64,000 bases of DNA from Sphingomonas sp. (GTDB lineage: Bacteria; Pseudomonadota; Alphaproteobacteria; Sphingomonadales; Sphingomonadaceae): contig NZ_JAQZBC010000005.1 in assembly GCF_029239295.1 (NCBI RefSeq), forward strand, positions 62,001-126,000. The letters run 5' to 3'. The notes below the pieces were generated by a model. It did not search any database and was not told where the DNA came from. It saw only the letters and a list, made by a program, of their open reading frames with translations. Both the position numbers and the translations under genes were made by a program. This document shows, one piece after another, positions 1 to 7,505 of this stretch. Every line of letters starts with the position of its first letter. The stretch's first letter is position 1.

Positions 1-849
1 ATAGAAATCCGCCACACGCGCCAGATGGTCACCGACCAGGAAGCCCTTGATGGTGATCCGCGCGCCGATCACCTTCGCCAGATACTTCAGCGCCTGCGGC
101 TTGCCGTCATTGTAGATGTCGATCATCCCGCAGATGGCGAAGCGGGAATGAAGCCGCGCCGCGAGCAGCGCGGCATCAAGATGGTCGCCGCCGACATTGT
201 CGAAATAGACGTCGATCCCCTGCGGCGCGGCATCAGCAAGCGCCTGAACCACGTTGCCCGCCTTGTAATCGATCACCTTGTCGGCACCGAGGGACTTGAC
301 CCATTCGGCCTTGGATGCACCGCCGGCCGAGCCGATGACGGTCATGCCCTTGGCCTTGGCGATCTGCACCACGGTCGATCCGACCGCGCCGGCGGCGGCG
401 GAGACGAACACGACCTCGCCCTCTTTCGCCTGCGCCACATCGAGCAGCCCGAAATACGCGGTCATCCCCGGCATGCCGAGCTGGCCGAGGAATGCCTCTT
501 CCGGCGCATCGATCGGCGGCAGCTTCTGCACCTGGCTGGCCGGCAGCACGGCTTCTTCGCGCCAGCCCATCATGTGCTGCACCTTGGTGCCGACCGGCAC
601 GTCGGCGGCCCGGCTCTCGATCACTTCTCCGATCGCACCACCCTGCATCGGTTCGCCGAGCGCAAACGGGGGAACGTAGCTTTTCACGTCGTTCATCCGG
701 CCGCGCATGTACGGGTCGACCGAAAGCCAGCGGTTGGCAATCCTCACTTCATTTTCGCCCAGCGGGGCGGACGGCTGGTCGATCAGTTCAAAGTCGCTTT
801 GCTGCGGCATGCCCGACGGGCGCGCTCGCAAGGTCCAGGCGCGTGGCAT
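1..849 (-). CDS. NADP-dependent oxidoreductase, MDR superfamily (3' end outside window)
   Basis: This is a zinc-independent medium-chain dehydrogenase/reductase of the leukotriene B4 12-hydroxydehydrogenase / CurA-like type, expected to reduce activated double bonds or quinones with NADPH. I translated it from the reverse strand; the ORF track misses it because it runs off the window. The N-terminal GroES-like part contains SVDPYMRGRM, and the Rossmann part contains VSAAAGAVGSTVVQIAK followed by the substrate-side motif YFDNVGG. Three in-frame ATGs are stacked at the start; the last one is placed about 6 bases after GGGAG, so I chose it. About 283 residues are present, which is most of a typical 330-345 residue protein; the C-terminus is missing. 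The physiological substrate cannot be read from the sequence. Confidence 0.9.
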   Translation of the reverse strand, partial: MPRAWTLRARPSGMPQQSDFELIDQPSAPLGENEVRIANRWLSVDPYMRGRMNDVKSYVPPFALGEPMQGGAIGEVIESRAADVPVGTKVQHMMGWREEAVLPASQVQKLPPIDAPEEAFLGQLGMPGMTAYFGLLDVAQAKEGEVVFVSAAAGAVGSTVVQIAKAKGMTVIGSAGGASKAEWVKSLGADKVIDYKAGNVVQALADAAPQGIDVYFDNVGGDHLDAALLAARLHSRFAICGMIDIYNDGKPQALKYLAKVIGARITIKGFLVGDHLARVADFY

Positions 850-910
850 CATCATCTCCCAGTTTCTATTGTGCGCCAGGGTTATGCATGAGCGACACCC
901 CAGACGCAAA

Positions 911-935
911 GAGCCCGGGCACAATGCCCGGGCTC
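911..935 (-). terminator. Perfect 10-bp hairpin downstream of the DUF2171 gene
   Basis: GAGCCCGGGC and its exact reverse complement are separated by a 5-base loop. Read on the minus strand the stem is followed by TTTGCGTCT, a weak T tract. It sits 45 bases past the stop codon of the minus-strand DUF2171 remnant, so it most likely terminates that transcript before the oxidoreductase gene. Confidence 0.6.
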
Positions 936-980
936 TCTAGTGCCGGCTGCAGAGGGGAAACAGCCGGCAGCTAGCTCCAA

Positions 981-2104
981 TCAGTAGGTGCCCGAAAAGC
1001 TCCGATCGAGCGACGTGCGTCCCTCGTCCTTGCCGTCAGCCCCGCCGGTACCCTGGGTGCCGTCGGTGCGTGCCTGGGTGCGGCCCTGATCGCTGGTGCG
1101 ATCGCCATAGCCATGCAGCGCCGAGCTGTTTTCCTCGTCCCGCCAGTGCTTCTTGGCTTCCTCGGCGGTCTTGGTCAGCGTCACCTTGGTGTCGACGGTC
1201 GACAGCCAGCTCGACGGGATCGAGTGATGGTGGCCTTCGGCGTCGGCATCGTTCTTGGTCAGCAGGATGCGGTCACCGCGCACCTTGTCCACCGTGCCGA
1301 CATGGCTGCCGTCCAATAGTCGCGATCGAGCGCGGCGATCTGCGAACGGCGCCAGGATCCATAGTCGGAATCGCGGTGATGCGCATGGCGCTCACCATAG
1401 TCGCGCTCGTCCAGCTGCATGTCGGCCTCGCGGCGGCGCTCCGCCTCCTCGTCGCCGAACCAGGAGCGAAGCTCGTCCCCGGCCCGCGCCAGGAAGCCGC
1501 GGTCCTCATAGTCATAGCCTTGCGGCATGCCGCTGTAGCCGCCGCGCCCCGCATGACGCCCGCGATGCTCGTGCCAATCGAAATGGTCGTGCCGCCGGTG
1601 ATCGTCGTGATCGCGGCCGTAGGCGCCATATCCGCCGCGGCCCTGGCCTGCGCCGCGATAATCGTCACGGCCCTGCCATGCGCTGGCGCCATAGCCCTGC
1701 TGGCCACGATCCCAACGGCTGTCGCGCGACTGGCCATAGGTGGAGCGGCCATAGCGGTCGCCGCCATAATCGCCGTCGCGGCTCATCCGCCGGCCGTAGC
1801 CGCCGCTCCAGTCGCGCGTGTCATTGTCGTCATCCCGGCTGCGGTAGTCGCGATCGCGCCGCGAATAGGCGTCGTGGCCGTAATCGCGCTCGCCGTAGGG
1901 GACGAAATCGCTGACATAGTCGCGATCGTCGTCGCGGCCCGGGCGACCACCGCCCCCGCCGCTACCGCTGCCACGCCCAAGCCGGCCGGCAGCCGCATAG
2001 TCACGCGCGCTGGAATAAGTGTAGTCGCGGCCCAATCCATAGTCGCGGCCATAGTCCTGCTCTCGGCCGGCTTGATCACCTCGGCCGTTACGATCGTAAA
2101 CCAT
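981..2104 (-). pseudogene. DUF2171-domain protein disrupted by an internal frameshift/deletion
   Basis: Two minus-strand reading frames together make up one sphingomonad protein family. The upstream frame starts at an ATG preceded by AGGAG and encodes a Tyr/Asp/Arg/Gly-rich, low-complexity N-terminus with many RDYG-type repeats. It then gives SWFGDEEAERRR and QIAALDRDY, and runs out of frame to a stop at 1259. The downstream frame picks up at DGSHVGTVDKVRGDRILLTK, the DUF2171 core, and continues to the typical C-terminal SFSGTY. In homologues as I remember them, the two parts are joined in one frame by a linker of a few tens of residues ending in MEVVG; here that linker is absent. The simplest reading is a deletion with an out-of-frame junction near 1316. 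A TTG at 1316 could restart translation of the DUF2171 part, so a split functional pair cannot be excluded, nor can a sequencing error in repetitive DNA. Confidence 0.7.
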
Positions 2105-2323
2105 GTCCTGAAACTCCTTGCGTGTCGGACGGCGCCGGGTGTCTGCGACCCGATCGCTCTGCCAAACCAAGCAACGACGCACGCTAATGTTCCTGTCGTT
2201 TCGGATGCGCATCGAGGTGCGGGTCGCATCGCGCGCCCGGATCGGCGTGGCAGCAATGATCGGACAAGAAGCCGGGCGCGGAAATGGCGACGATGCACGC
2301 CGCTGATGGCCGGCGAGAAGCCG

Positions 2324-2352
2324 TTGCATCGTAATCGGGAGCGAGCTAATGG
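2324..2352 (+). promoter_or_regulatory. Putative sigma-70 promoter of tRNA-Ala
   Basis: TTGCAT and TAATGG are separated by 17 bases and lie about 29 bases upstream of the mature tRNA 5' end. The spacing is ideal but neither box is a full consensus match, so this is an inference from position and spacing. The 276-base gap that contains it has no other recognisable gene. Confidence 0.4.
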
Positions 2353-2380
2353 CGTCGCTCCGGCTACGCCGGAACCGGGC

Positions 2381-2456
2381 GGGGCCGTAGCTCAGATGGG
2401 AGAGCGCTGCAATCGCACTGCAGAGGTCAGGGGTTCGATTCCCCTCGGCTCCACCA
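2381..2456 (+). tRNA. tRNA-Ala (CGC anticodon)
   Basis: A 76-base cloverleaf reads GCG codons. The 7-bp acceptor stem GGGGCCG pairs with CGGCTCC with one G-T pair, and the CCA end is encoded. The D stem is GCTC/GAGC, the anticodon stem is CTGCA/TGCAG with loop ATCGCAC, and the T stem-loop is AGGGG-TTCGATT-CCCCT. The antisense ORF over it (beginning near 2461) is an artefact. Confidence 0.97.
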
Positions 2457-2602
2457 CCCACCTATGTGCGGCCATGAACGCCGATCGCGCCATACCGACG
2501 GCTCTCTCCAGTATCGCTTTCACGGATCATCGCGGCACCGGCGTGTCAATTCGTGCACCCTCGTGCGTGACTTTCTGGCGCAAGCATCGTTAAGTCGGTC
2601 GT

Positions 2603-3361
2603 ATGAGTGACGATCTGCCAGAAGCGATTCCCGCCGCCACCCTGATCATCTTCCGCGAGGCCGCCGAAGGGCCGCCCGAATTGCTGATGGTCGAACGGGC
2701 CAAGGCGATGGTCTTCGCCGGCGGCGCCATGGTGTTCCCCGGCGGCCGGATCGATCCCGGCGATCACGCCATGGCGGCGCTTCATGGCGGCGGCGACGAA
2801 ACCGCAGCACGCATCGCTGCGATCCGTGAAACGATCGAGGAAGCGGGCTTGCCGATCGGCCTGTCGTCGATCCCCAGTGCCGAAGCGTTGGTGCGGATGC
2901 GCACCGCACTGCATGCGGGCGATTCCTTTGCCGAAGCGCTTGCGGCGGTGGGTGCGACGCTCGATCTGTCGCAATTGGTGCCCTGGGCGCGCTGGCGCCC
3001 GGCCCATCGCAACATGCGCATCTTCGACACGCGATTCTACCTGGCGCAGCTGCCTGCCAATGCGCCCGTGGCCACTGTCGACAAGACGGAGAATGTCCGC
3101 CTGGTCTGGTCGACGGCGCAGCAGGTGCTGGACGATGCCGATGCAGGCAAGCTGGAGGTGATCTTCCCCACGAGGCGCAATCTGGAGCGACTGGCGCAGT
3201 TCACCAGCTTCGCCGATGCCGTGGCCCACGCCAACGACACGCCGATCCGCACCGTAACCCCTTGGTCGGAAACGCGCGCGGGTGAGGAGCATCTTTGCAT
3301 CCCCGATGACGCTGGCTACCCCATCACCTCCGAGGTGATCGCGAGCGCGATGCGGGGTTGA
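2603..3361 (+). CDS. NUDIX hydrolase, NUDT19-like
   Basis: A 252-residue predicted pyrophosphohydrolase acting on a nucleoside-diphosphate-linked substrate. The central helix of the Nudix box is visible as RETIEEAG around residues 75-82, with the preceding glycine loop VFPGGRIDPGD near 44-54. The insertion between those two parts and the overall length resemble the NUDT19/RP2 subfamily, whose animal members hydrolyse CoA derivatives; the substrate here is unknown. The stop codon overlaps the ATG of the next gene (TGATG), so the two are probably co-transcribed. Confidence 0.88.
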   Translation: MSDDLPEAIPAATLIIFREAAEGPPELLMVERAKAMVFAGGAMVFPGGRIDPGDHAMAALHGGGDETAARIAAIRETIEEAGLPIGLSSIPSAEALVRMRTALHAGDSFAEALAAVGATLDLSQLVPWARWRPAHRNMRIFDTRFYLAQLPANAPVATVDKTENVRLVWSTAQQVLDDADAGKLEVIFPTRRNLERLAQFTSFADAVAHANDTPIRTVTPWSETRAGEEHLCIPDDAGYPITSEVIASAMRG

Positions 3362-4113
3362 TGCGCAAGCGGGATCGCGCCGCCCGGCGGGTGCGGCGCA
3401 TCGTTCGCCTGCTCGTCGCGCTGGCGCTGCTCTTCATTCTGGCACTCGTTGTTTATGGCTGGGCGCAGCGGCATCCGCAGGACACGCCCTGGGCGCCGCT
3501 CGACTTGGCGCATCCACCGGGGCTGTTCACCGGGCGAAAGCTGGTCGCGTTGAGCGAAGATTTCCCCCGCTGCCAGGCGCTGCTCGACCGCGCCGGCGTC
3601 GACTATACCGTTCTGCCGGAGCGGCGCGAGGGCGAGAATTGCGGCTATGACAATGGCCTGCGCTTCGCCAGCGACGAACCGCGCATCACGCCCTTCGCGC
3701 CCGCCAGCCTTGGCATTTCCTGCCCCGTCGCCGCCGCGCTGGCGCTGTGGCAGTGGGAGGTGGTGCAGCCCGCCGCCGAACGCCATTTGCGCATGCGAGT
3801 GACCCGGATCGAGCATCTCGGCAGCTACAATTGCCGGCGCCTTTATGGCCGAAGCAGTGGTGACTACAGCCAGCATGCGACCGCCAATGCCGTTGATATT
3901 GCTGGCTTCCGCCTCGCCGATGGCAGCCGGATCAGCGTGCTGGGTGATTGGAAAGATTCCGGCGCCAAGGCGGCATTCCTGCGCGACGTGCGTGATGGCG
4001 CGTGCAAGCTGTTCTCGACCGTCCTGTCACCGGATTATAACGCGGCCCACCGCGATCACTTCCACCTCGATCAGGCGAACCGTGGCGCGATGGGCTGGCG
4101 TTCATGCCGCTGA
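3361..4113 (+). CDS. Extensin-like family protein, membrane anchored
   Basis: A 250-residue protein with the bacterial extensin-like C-terminal domain, a family related in fold to peptidoglycan-active proteins of the D-Ala-D-Ala carboxypeptidase/VanY type. A very basic N-terminus is followed by one hydrophobic segment at about residues 18-37, so the protein is probably inner-membrane anchored with the domain in the periplasm. Motifs seen are HLGSYNCRR, SQHATANAVDI and HRDHFHLD, the last two carrying the His/Asp residues expected for metal binding. The track starts one codon earlier at TTG; I prefer the ATG that overlaps the upstream NUDIX stop. Two cysteines flank the domain and could form a disulfide. 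A role in cell-wall remodelling is inferred from the family only. Confidence 0.88.
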   Translation: MRKRDRAARRVRRIVRLLVALALLFILALVVYGWAQRHPQDTPWAPLDLAHPPGLFTGRKLVALSEDFPRCQALLDRAGVDYTVLPERREGENCGYDNGLRFASDEPRITPFAPASLGISCPVAAALALWQWEVVQPAAERHLRMRVTRIEHLGSYNCRRLYGRSSGDYSQHATANAVDIAGFRLADGSRISVLGDWKDSGAKAAFLRDVRDGACKLFSTVLSPDYNAAHRDHFHLDQANRGAMGWRSCR

Positions 4114-4129
4114 CGCGCGGCGGCGCGGC

Positions 4130-4750
4130 TCAATATGGGAGCGCGGGGCTCTCCACCTTTTCGACCCAATATGGAAAAAACGCCGGCGGGCGCGCGGACC
4201 AGCCCGATGCCGTTGCGGCCGCTTCGCTGATCGATTGCAGCAGGTCGCGGCGCAATTCTGGGTTCAAATGGGGCAGCGCGGCCGCCGAACAGAAGGCACC
4301 GGGCAGCCACGGCCGTGCCGATGCGCCGATCAGCCGTTCGTAGAGGAACCGATACGCAGAAAAGCTGGTGATGCGCCCCTGCCCCAGATCAAAAGCGCTG
4401 AGCCCGATCAATGGCGCGAGGAACTGTTCGACCGCATCGATTCCGCTGTCCTGCGGGATCATCGATCGGATGTCGGGAAGGCGACGGTAATAGCGCGCCT
4501 GCGCCCGGATGCTCGCGGCCTCGACGATATCGCGCGACCAGCGGAACAGCGCGTCCTCACGGTCGAGACCGATGTCCAGGCTGCGACGAATGTAGCGCTG
4601 GGTGGCCGCCGGGAAGCCGGCGAACTCCTTCATTTCCGCCAGGGTCATTGCGCCTTCTGCCGGCCTCATCATCGCGCCCATCGCTCGCCACCCCGCCCGT
4701 GTGTTGGCGATCGGCGGGGCGGTCCCTTGCGGGTCCGCCACGCCGATCAT
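4130..4750 (-). CDS. Hypothetical protein, mostly helical, no family recognised
   Basis: I do not recognise this protein. The minus-strand frame keeps GC-rich third positions throughout, which supports coding. The confident core begins at MTLAEMKEF (ATG at 4648, preceded by AGAAGG at good spacing), giving about 172 residues. ATG at 4750 or TTG at 4789 would add up to 47 residues, and their codon bias is also coding-like, so the start is uncertain. The sequence is soluble, rich in amphipathic helices and has no signal peptide or membrane segment. A Trp/Pro-rich tail (ARPPAFFPYWVEK) is notable. It converges with the extensin-like gene. Confidence 0.55.
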   Translation of the reverse strand: MIGVADPQGTAPPIANTRAGWRAMGAMMRPAEGAMTLAEMKEFAGFPAATQRYIRRSLDIGLDREDALFRWSRDIVEAASIRAQARYYRRLPDIRSMIPQDSGIDAVEQFLAPLIGLSAFDLGQGRITSFSAYRFLYERLIGASARPWLPGAFCSAAALPHLNPELRRDLLQSISEAAATASGWSARPPAFFPYWVEKVESPALPY

Positions 4751-4853
4751 GGAGCCGATACGACCATGCCCGATGTCGCACTGCAACAAGGGATGCGACG
4801 AACCGACATCGCCTTGTTACAGAATGACGGCAGGTGAGGCTTTGGCGCAACAA

Positions 4854-5075
4854 TCAGGCGTCGCGCTGGCGTTCGGCTTCCTCATCATAACCCGACGACT
4901 TGGGCGCATCGCCGCTGCTGCCCGGCTGCGTGTTGGAAGGCGGGTCGGAGGCGTCCATCGATTCATCCAGGCCAGCGTCCAGCTGCGCGTCCTTGTTCTC
5001 CGGGTCCTTGTTCAAGCGCTCGGCAATTGATTCGTCGCGACCGGCATCCTGTGACGGTGGCTGCTGCGTGGGCAT
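4854..5075 (-). CDS. Small acidic hydrophilic protein
   Basis: A 73-residue protein without recognised domains. GGAGAG lies 5 bases upstream of the ATG, a strong ribosome-binding site. The sequence is almost entirely Asp/Glu/Ser/Pro/Gln/Lys, has no hydrophobic segment and looks intrinsically disordered. Short repeats such as AGRDES and AGLDES are visible. Proteins of this composition are common in sphingomonads and often stress-related, but nothing in the sequence proves a function here. Confidence 0.65.
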   Translation of the reverse strand: MPTQQPPSQDAGRDESIAERLNKDPENKDAQLDAGLDESMDASDPPSNTQPGSSGDAPKSSGYDEEAERQRDA

Positions 5076-5115
5076 CGAACTCTCCTTCGTTACCCATCTT
5101 CAACGAACGATTTGT

Positions 5116-5925
5116 CTACCCTGTTCCTTGGTCCCCGCCGCCAGCATCATCGATCCGGCGCACACACACCGTTTGCCGCTGCAGCGTCGCCACGCCGAAG
5201 ATCGTCATGAAGGCAATTTCGGTCGCGTCCAGCCCGACGCCGACCCGTACCAGATCGTCGCCGCTGGCCATTCCGGTCGCGTCGACCAGTCGCCATCCCC
5301 CGTCCAGCCACAGTTCGGCGACCGCGTGGAAATCGGGCGGATCGACGCCCGGCGCATAGGCGCCGACGCATCGAGCCGGGATCTCGCATGCGCGGGCCAG
5401 CGCCACCAGCAGATGGGCATAGTCGCGGCATACGCCACGCCGTTCGGCAAAGGTGGTCAGCGCGCTGCTGCGCCCGTTGCTGACGGCGTTGCTGTAGGTC
5501 ATGTGGCCGCGCACCCAATCGACCAGCGCGGCTGCGAGCGCGCCGCCGCTCAGGCCGGCGAAGGTGTCGCGCACGAAATTCTCGAACCGATCGGATTCGA
5601 TATAGCGGCTGGGAAGCAGGTATCGCACCGCCTCCGCCGGCAGCGCGCGCACCGGCGTTTCCGGCAGCGCCGCCAGATCGATCCGTGGCCGATAAATCGC
5701 GACGATCGCCTGATAGTCGACCACCAGCCGCTGGTCGCCGCGCGCCCAGCAACGCTGGCCGATCCCCTCTTCGCCGGGCAGCGCACGGATCGGGTGATCG
5801 GAATGGATGACAAGCGATTCGCGCTCGATCCACTGGTCGGCGGTGGCCGCAGCCTCGACCTGGAACAGGACGTCGGCGGGCTCGGGAAAGCCGTAATCCA
5901 GATGAACGTCGATCGACAGACGCAT
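5116..5925 (-). CDS. Transglutaminase-like (papain-fold) family protein
   Basis: A 269-residue cytoplasmic protein with a transglutaminase-like core. The catalytic triad candidates are Cys in RRGVCRDYAH, His in DFHAVAEL and Asp in RLVDATG, in the expected order. The N-terminal ~150 residues form the beta-rich module typical of bacterial members. I chose the internal ATG (MRLSIDVHL) because AGGGGGAAAGG lies just upstream; the track start is six codons earlier. There is no signal peptide. Bacterial members can be proteases or amide-bond-forming enzymes, so the activity is open. Confidence 0.85.
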   Translation of the reverse strand: MRLSIDVHLDYGFPEPADVLFQVEAAATADQWIERESLVIHSDHPIRALPGEEGIGQRCWARGDQRLVVDYQAIVAIYRPRIDLAALPETPVRALPAEAVRYLLPSRYIESDRFENFVRDTFAGLSGGALAAALVDWVRGHMTYSNAVSNGRSSALTTFAERRGVCRDYAHLLVALARACEIPARCVGAYAPGVDPPDFHAVAELWLDGGWRLVDATGMASGDDLVRVGVGLDATEIAFMTIFGVATLQRQTVCVRRIDDAGGGDQGTG

Positions 5926-5969
5926 GGGGCCTTTCCCCCTCATCGGCCGGAGGGGTCGGAGCTGAAGGC

Positions 5970-6004
5970 AAAAGAAAAGGCCCGGCAGGTTTCCCCGCCG
6001 AGCC
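5970..6004 (-). terminator. Intrinsic terminator of the Bax-inhibitor family gene
   Basis: Read on the minus strand, an 11-bp GC-rich stem with a GAAA tetraloop is followed by TTTTCTTT. It starts 25 bases past the stop codon. This is the clearest rho-independent terminator in the window. Confidence 0.9.
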
Positions 6005-6028
6005 TCGGTCAGTCCGGATGGTGCTCGC

Positions 6029-6775
6029 TTATTCGCGGTTGCCCAGGAACGAGAGCAGGAACTGGAACATGTTGATGAAGTCGAGATAGAGCGACAGCGC
6101 GCCCATGATCACGGCCTTGCCCATCATGTCGGTGCCGGCAACGTGAGCGTACATCTCCTTGATGCGCTGCGTGTCATAGGCGGTCAGGCCAGCGAACAGC
6201 AGCACGCCGATCGCGCTGATGCCCATCTGCAGCGCAGAGCTCTGCATCCACAGGTTGAGCAGCGAGGCGACGATCAGGCCGACGACGCCCATGATCAGGA
6301 ACGTGCCGAATGCCTGCAGGTTACGCTTCGTCGTGTAGCCGTAGATGCTAAGCGACAGGAACGCGACGGCCGTTGCGAAGAACGTCGTGGCGATCGAGGA
6401 GCCGGTGTAGACGAGGAAGATCGTCGACATCGACAGGCCCATGATGCCCGCGAACGCCCAGAACAGCAGCTGCGCGGCGCCGGTCGACAGGCGATTGATG
6501 CCAAAGCTCAGCACCATCACGAACGCCAGCGGCGAGAACATGATGATATATTTCAGCGGCCCGGGGGTCAGGAACACCGCCGCCGCAAGGCTTTCGCGCC
6601 CGCCGCTGGCGAACAGCAGCGCGACGATGCCGGTGAGCAGTACGCCCGAAGCCATGTAATTGTAGACCGACAGCATGTATTTGCGGAGACCCGCATCATA
6701 TGTCGTTCCACGGGTGCCCGGTACGCTCGCGCCGAACGCGCTCGCGGTCGGACGGGGGTCGGACCAGTTGGCCAT
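6029..6775 (-). CDS. Bax inhibitor-1 / YccA family integral membrane protein
   Basis: A 248-residue protein with about seven membrane segments, matching the TMBIM/YccA family. A hydrophilic N-terminus (MANWSDPRP...) precedes the first membrane helix near residue 38, and the C-terminus carries the family pattern LYLDFINMFQFLL. Bacterial relatives include pH-sensitive calcium-leak proteins (BsYetJ) and FtsH modulators (YccA), so a role in ion leak or membrane quality control is plausible. The track ORF extends far upstream; the true start is the ATG after GAAGGAG. The gene has its own promoter and terminator and is therefore monocistronic. Confidence 0.93.
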   Translation of the reverse strand: MANWSDPRPTASAFGASVPGTRGTTYDAGLRKYMLSVYNYMASGVLLTGIVALLFASGGRESLAAAVFLTPGPLKYIIMFSPLAFVMVLSFGINRLSTGAAQLLFWAFAGIMGLSMSTIFLVYTGSSIATTFFATAVAFLSLSIYGYTTKRNLQAFGTFLIMGVVGLIVASLLNLWMQSSALQMGISAIGVLLFAGLTAYDTQRIKEMYAHVAGTDMMGKAVIMGALSLYLDFINMFQFLLSFLGNRE

Positions 6776-6820
6776 TTCGTATATGCTCCTTCGTCCGGCA
6801 AAAGGGCCGGATACCCACGG

Positions 6821-6849
6821 AATATTGCGCGCGGGGACGCAAAGTTCAA
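6821..6849 (-). promoter_or_regulatory. Putative sigma-70 promoter of the Bax-inhibitor family gene
   Basis: On the minus strand TTGAAC and AATATT are separated by exactly 17 bases, about 46 bases before the start codon. The leader carries a small CCGGC/GCCGG hairpin. The position between two divergent genes supports it; the -10 box is imperfect. Confidence 0.45.
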
Positions 6850-6907
6850 GTTTGGCGCGCTCCAGCAACAGTTCGTCACATGATTTATCGCCCAAGGGAG
6901 CCCGTTG

Positions 6908-7450
6908 ATGCACCGCCTGTTCGTGGCGCTTCGCCCGCCGCCCGCCATTCGCGATGCGCTGATCGACACGATGGACGGGGTGTTGCCGGCGCGCTGGCAG
7001 GATGACGAGCAACTCCACCTTACGCTCCGCTTCATCGGCTCCGTTGATCGCCCGGTCGCGGAGGATGTGGCGCTCGCCTTGTCGACGCTCAGCGCCCCTG
7101 CCCCCACCGTGACGTTGTCGGGTGTCGGCCGCTTCGAGCAGCGCGGGCGCACGGGGGCGCTGTGGGCCGGGGTGGCGCCGCACGATGCGCTGGCGGCGAT
7201 CCACCGCAAGGTCGACCAGGCGATGATCCGCGTCGGTCTGGAGCCGGAGCATCGCGCCTTCCTGCCGCATATCACGCTCGCGCGGCTCAGCCGCGGCGCG
7301 CAGGCGGAAATGGAAGTGGCTGCCTGGCTCGCGCGGCACGCCGCGTTGACCAGCGAGCGGTTCGCGTTCAGCCACCTGATCCTGTACGAAAGCCACCTCG
7401 GCCAAGCCGGCGCCAGCTATGAGCCAATCGCACGCTGGCCCCTCGCCTGA
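6908..7450 (+). CDS. thpR: RNA 2',3'-cyclic phosphodiesterase (2H superfamily)
   Basis: A 180-residue member of the 2H phosphoesterase superfamily that opens 2',3'-cyclic phosphates on RNA ends, formerly called 2'-5' RNA ligase. Both catalytic HxTx motifs are present: HLTL near residues 37-40 and HITL near 121-124. The length fits the family. The ATG at 6908 is chosen over the TTG at 6905 because it sits 7 bases behind GGGAG. It is divergent from the Bax-inhibitor family gene. Confidence 0.93.
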   Translation: MHRLFVALRPPPAIRDALIDTMDGVLPARWQDDEQLHLTLRFIGSVDRPVAEDVALALSTLSAPAPTVTLSGVGRFEQRGRTGALWAGVAPHDALAAIHRKVDQAMIRVGLEPEHRAFLPHITLARLSRGAQAEMEVAAWLARHAALTSERFAFSHLILYESHLGQAGASYEPIARWPLA

Positions 7451-7505
7451 TCGTCTGTTAGGCCCGGCGGCAACGATCGAAAAAACACCATGATACGGGG
7501 GCAGG

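Noticed and set aside
1259-2461. Minus-strand ORF starting MGGGAEGNRTPDLCSAI that continues into the DUF2171 gene
   Set aside because: Its first part is the antisense translation of tRNA-Ala, a well-known artefact. The real gene starts at the ATG near 2104.
1070-2593. 507-residue plus-strand ORF that runs through tRNA-Ala
   Set aside because: Ala/Val/Ile-rich sequence is the antisense reading of the RDYG-type repeats, and it crosses a tRNA gene.
7449-7478. GATCGT...ACGATC inverted repeat after thpR followed by GAAAAAAC
   Set aside because: The poly-A run is on the wrong side for a plus-strand terminator and no convergent gene needs a minus-strand one.
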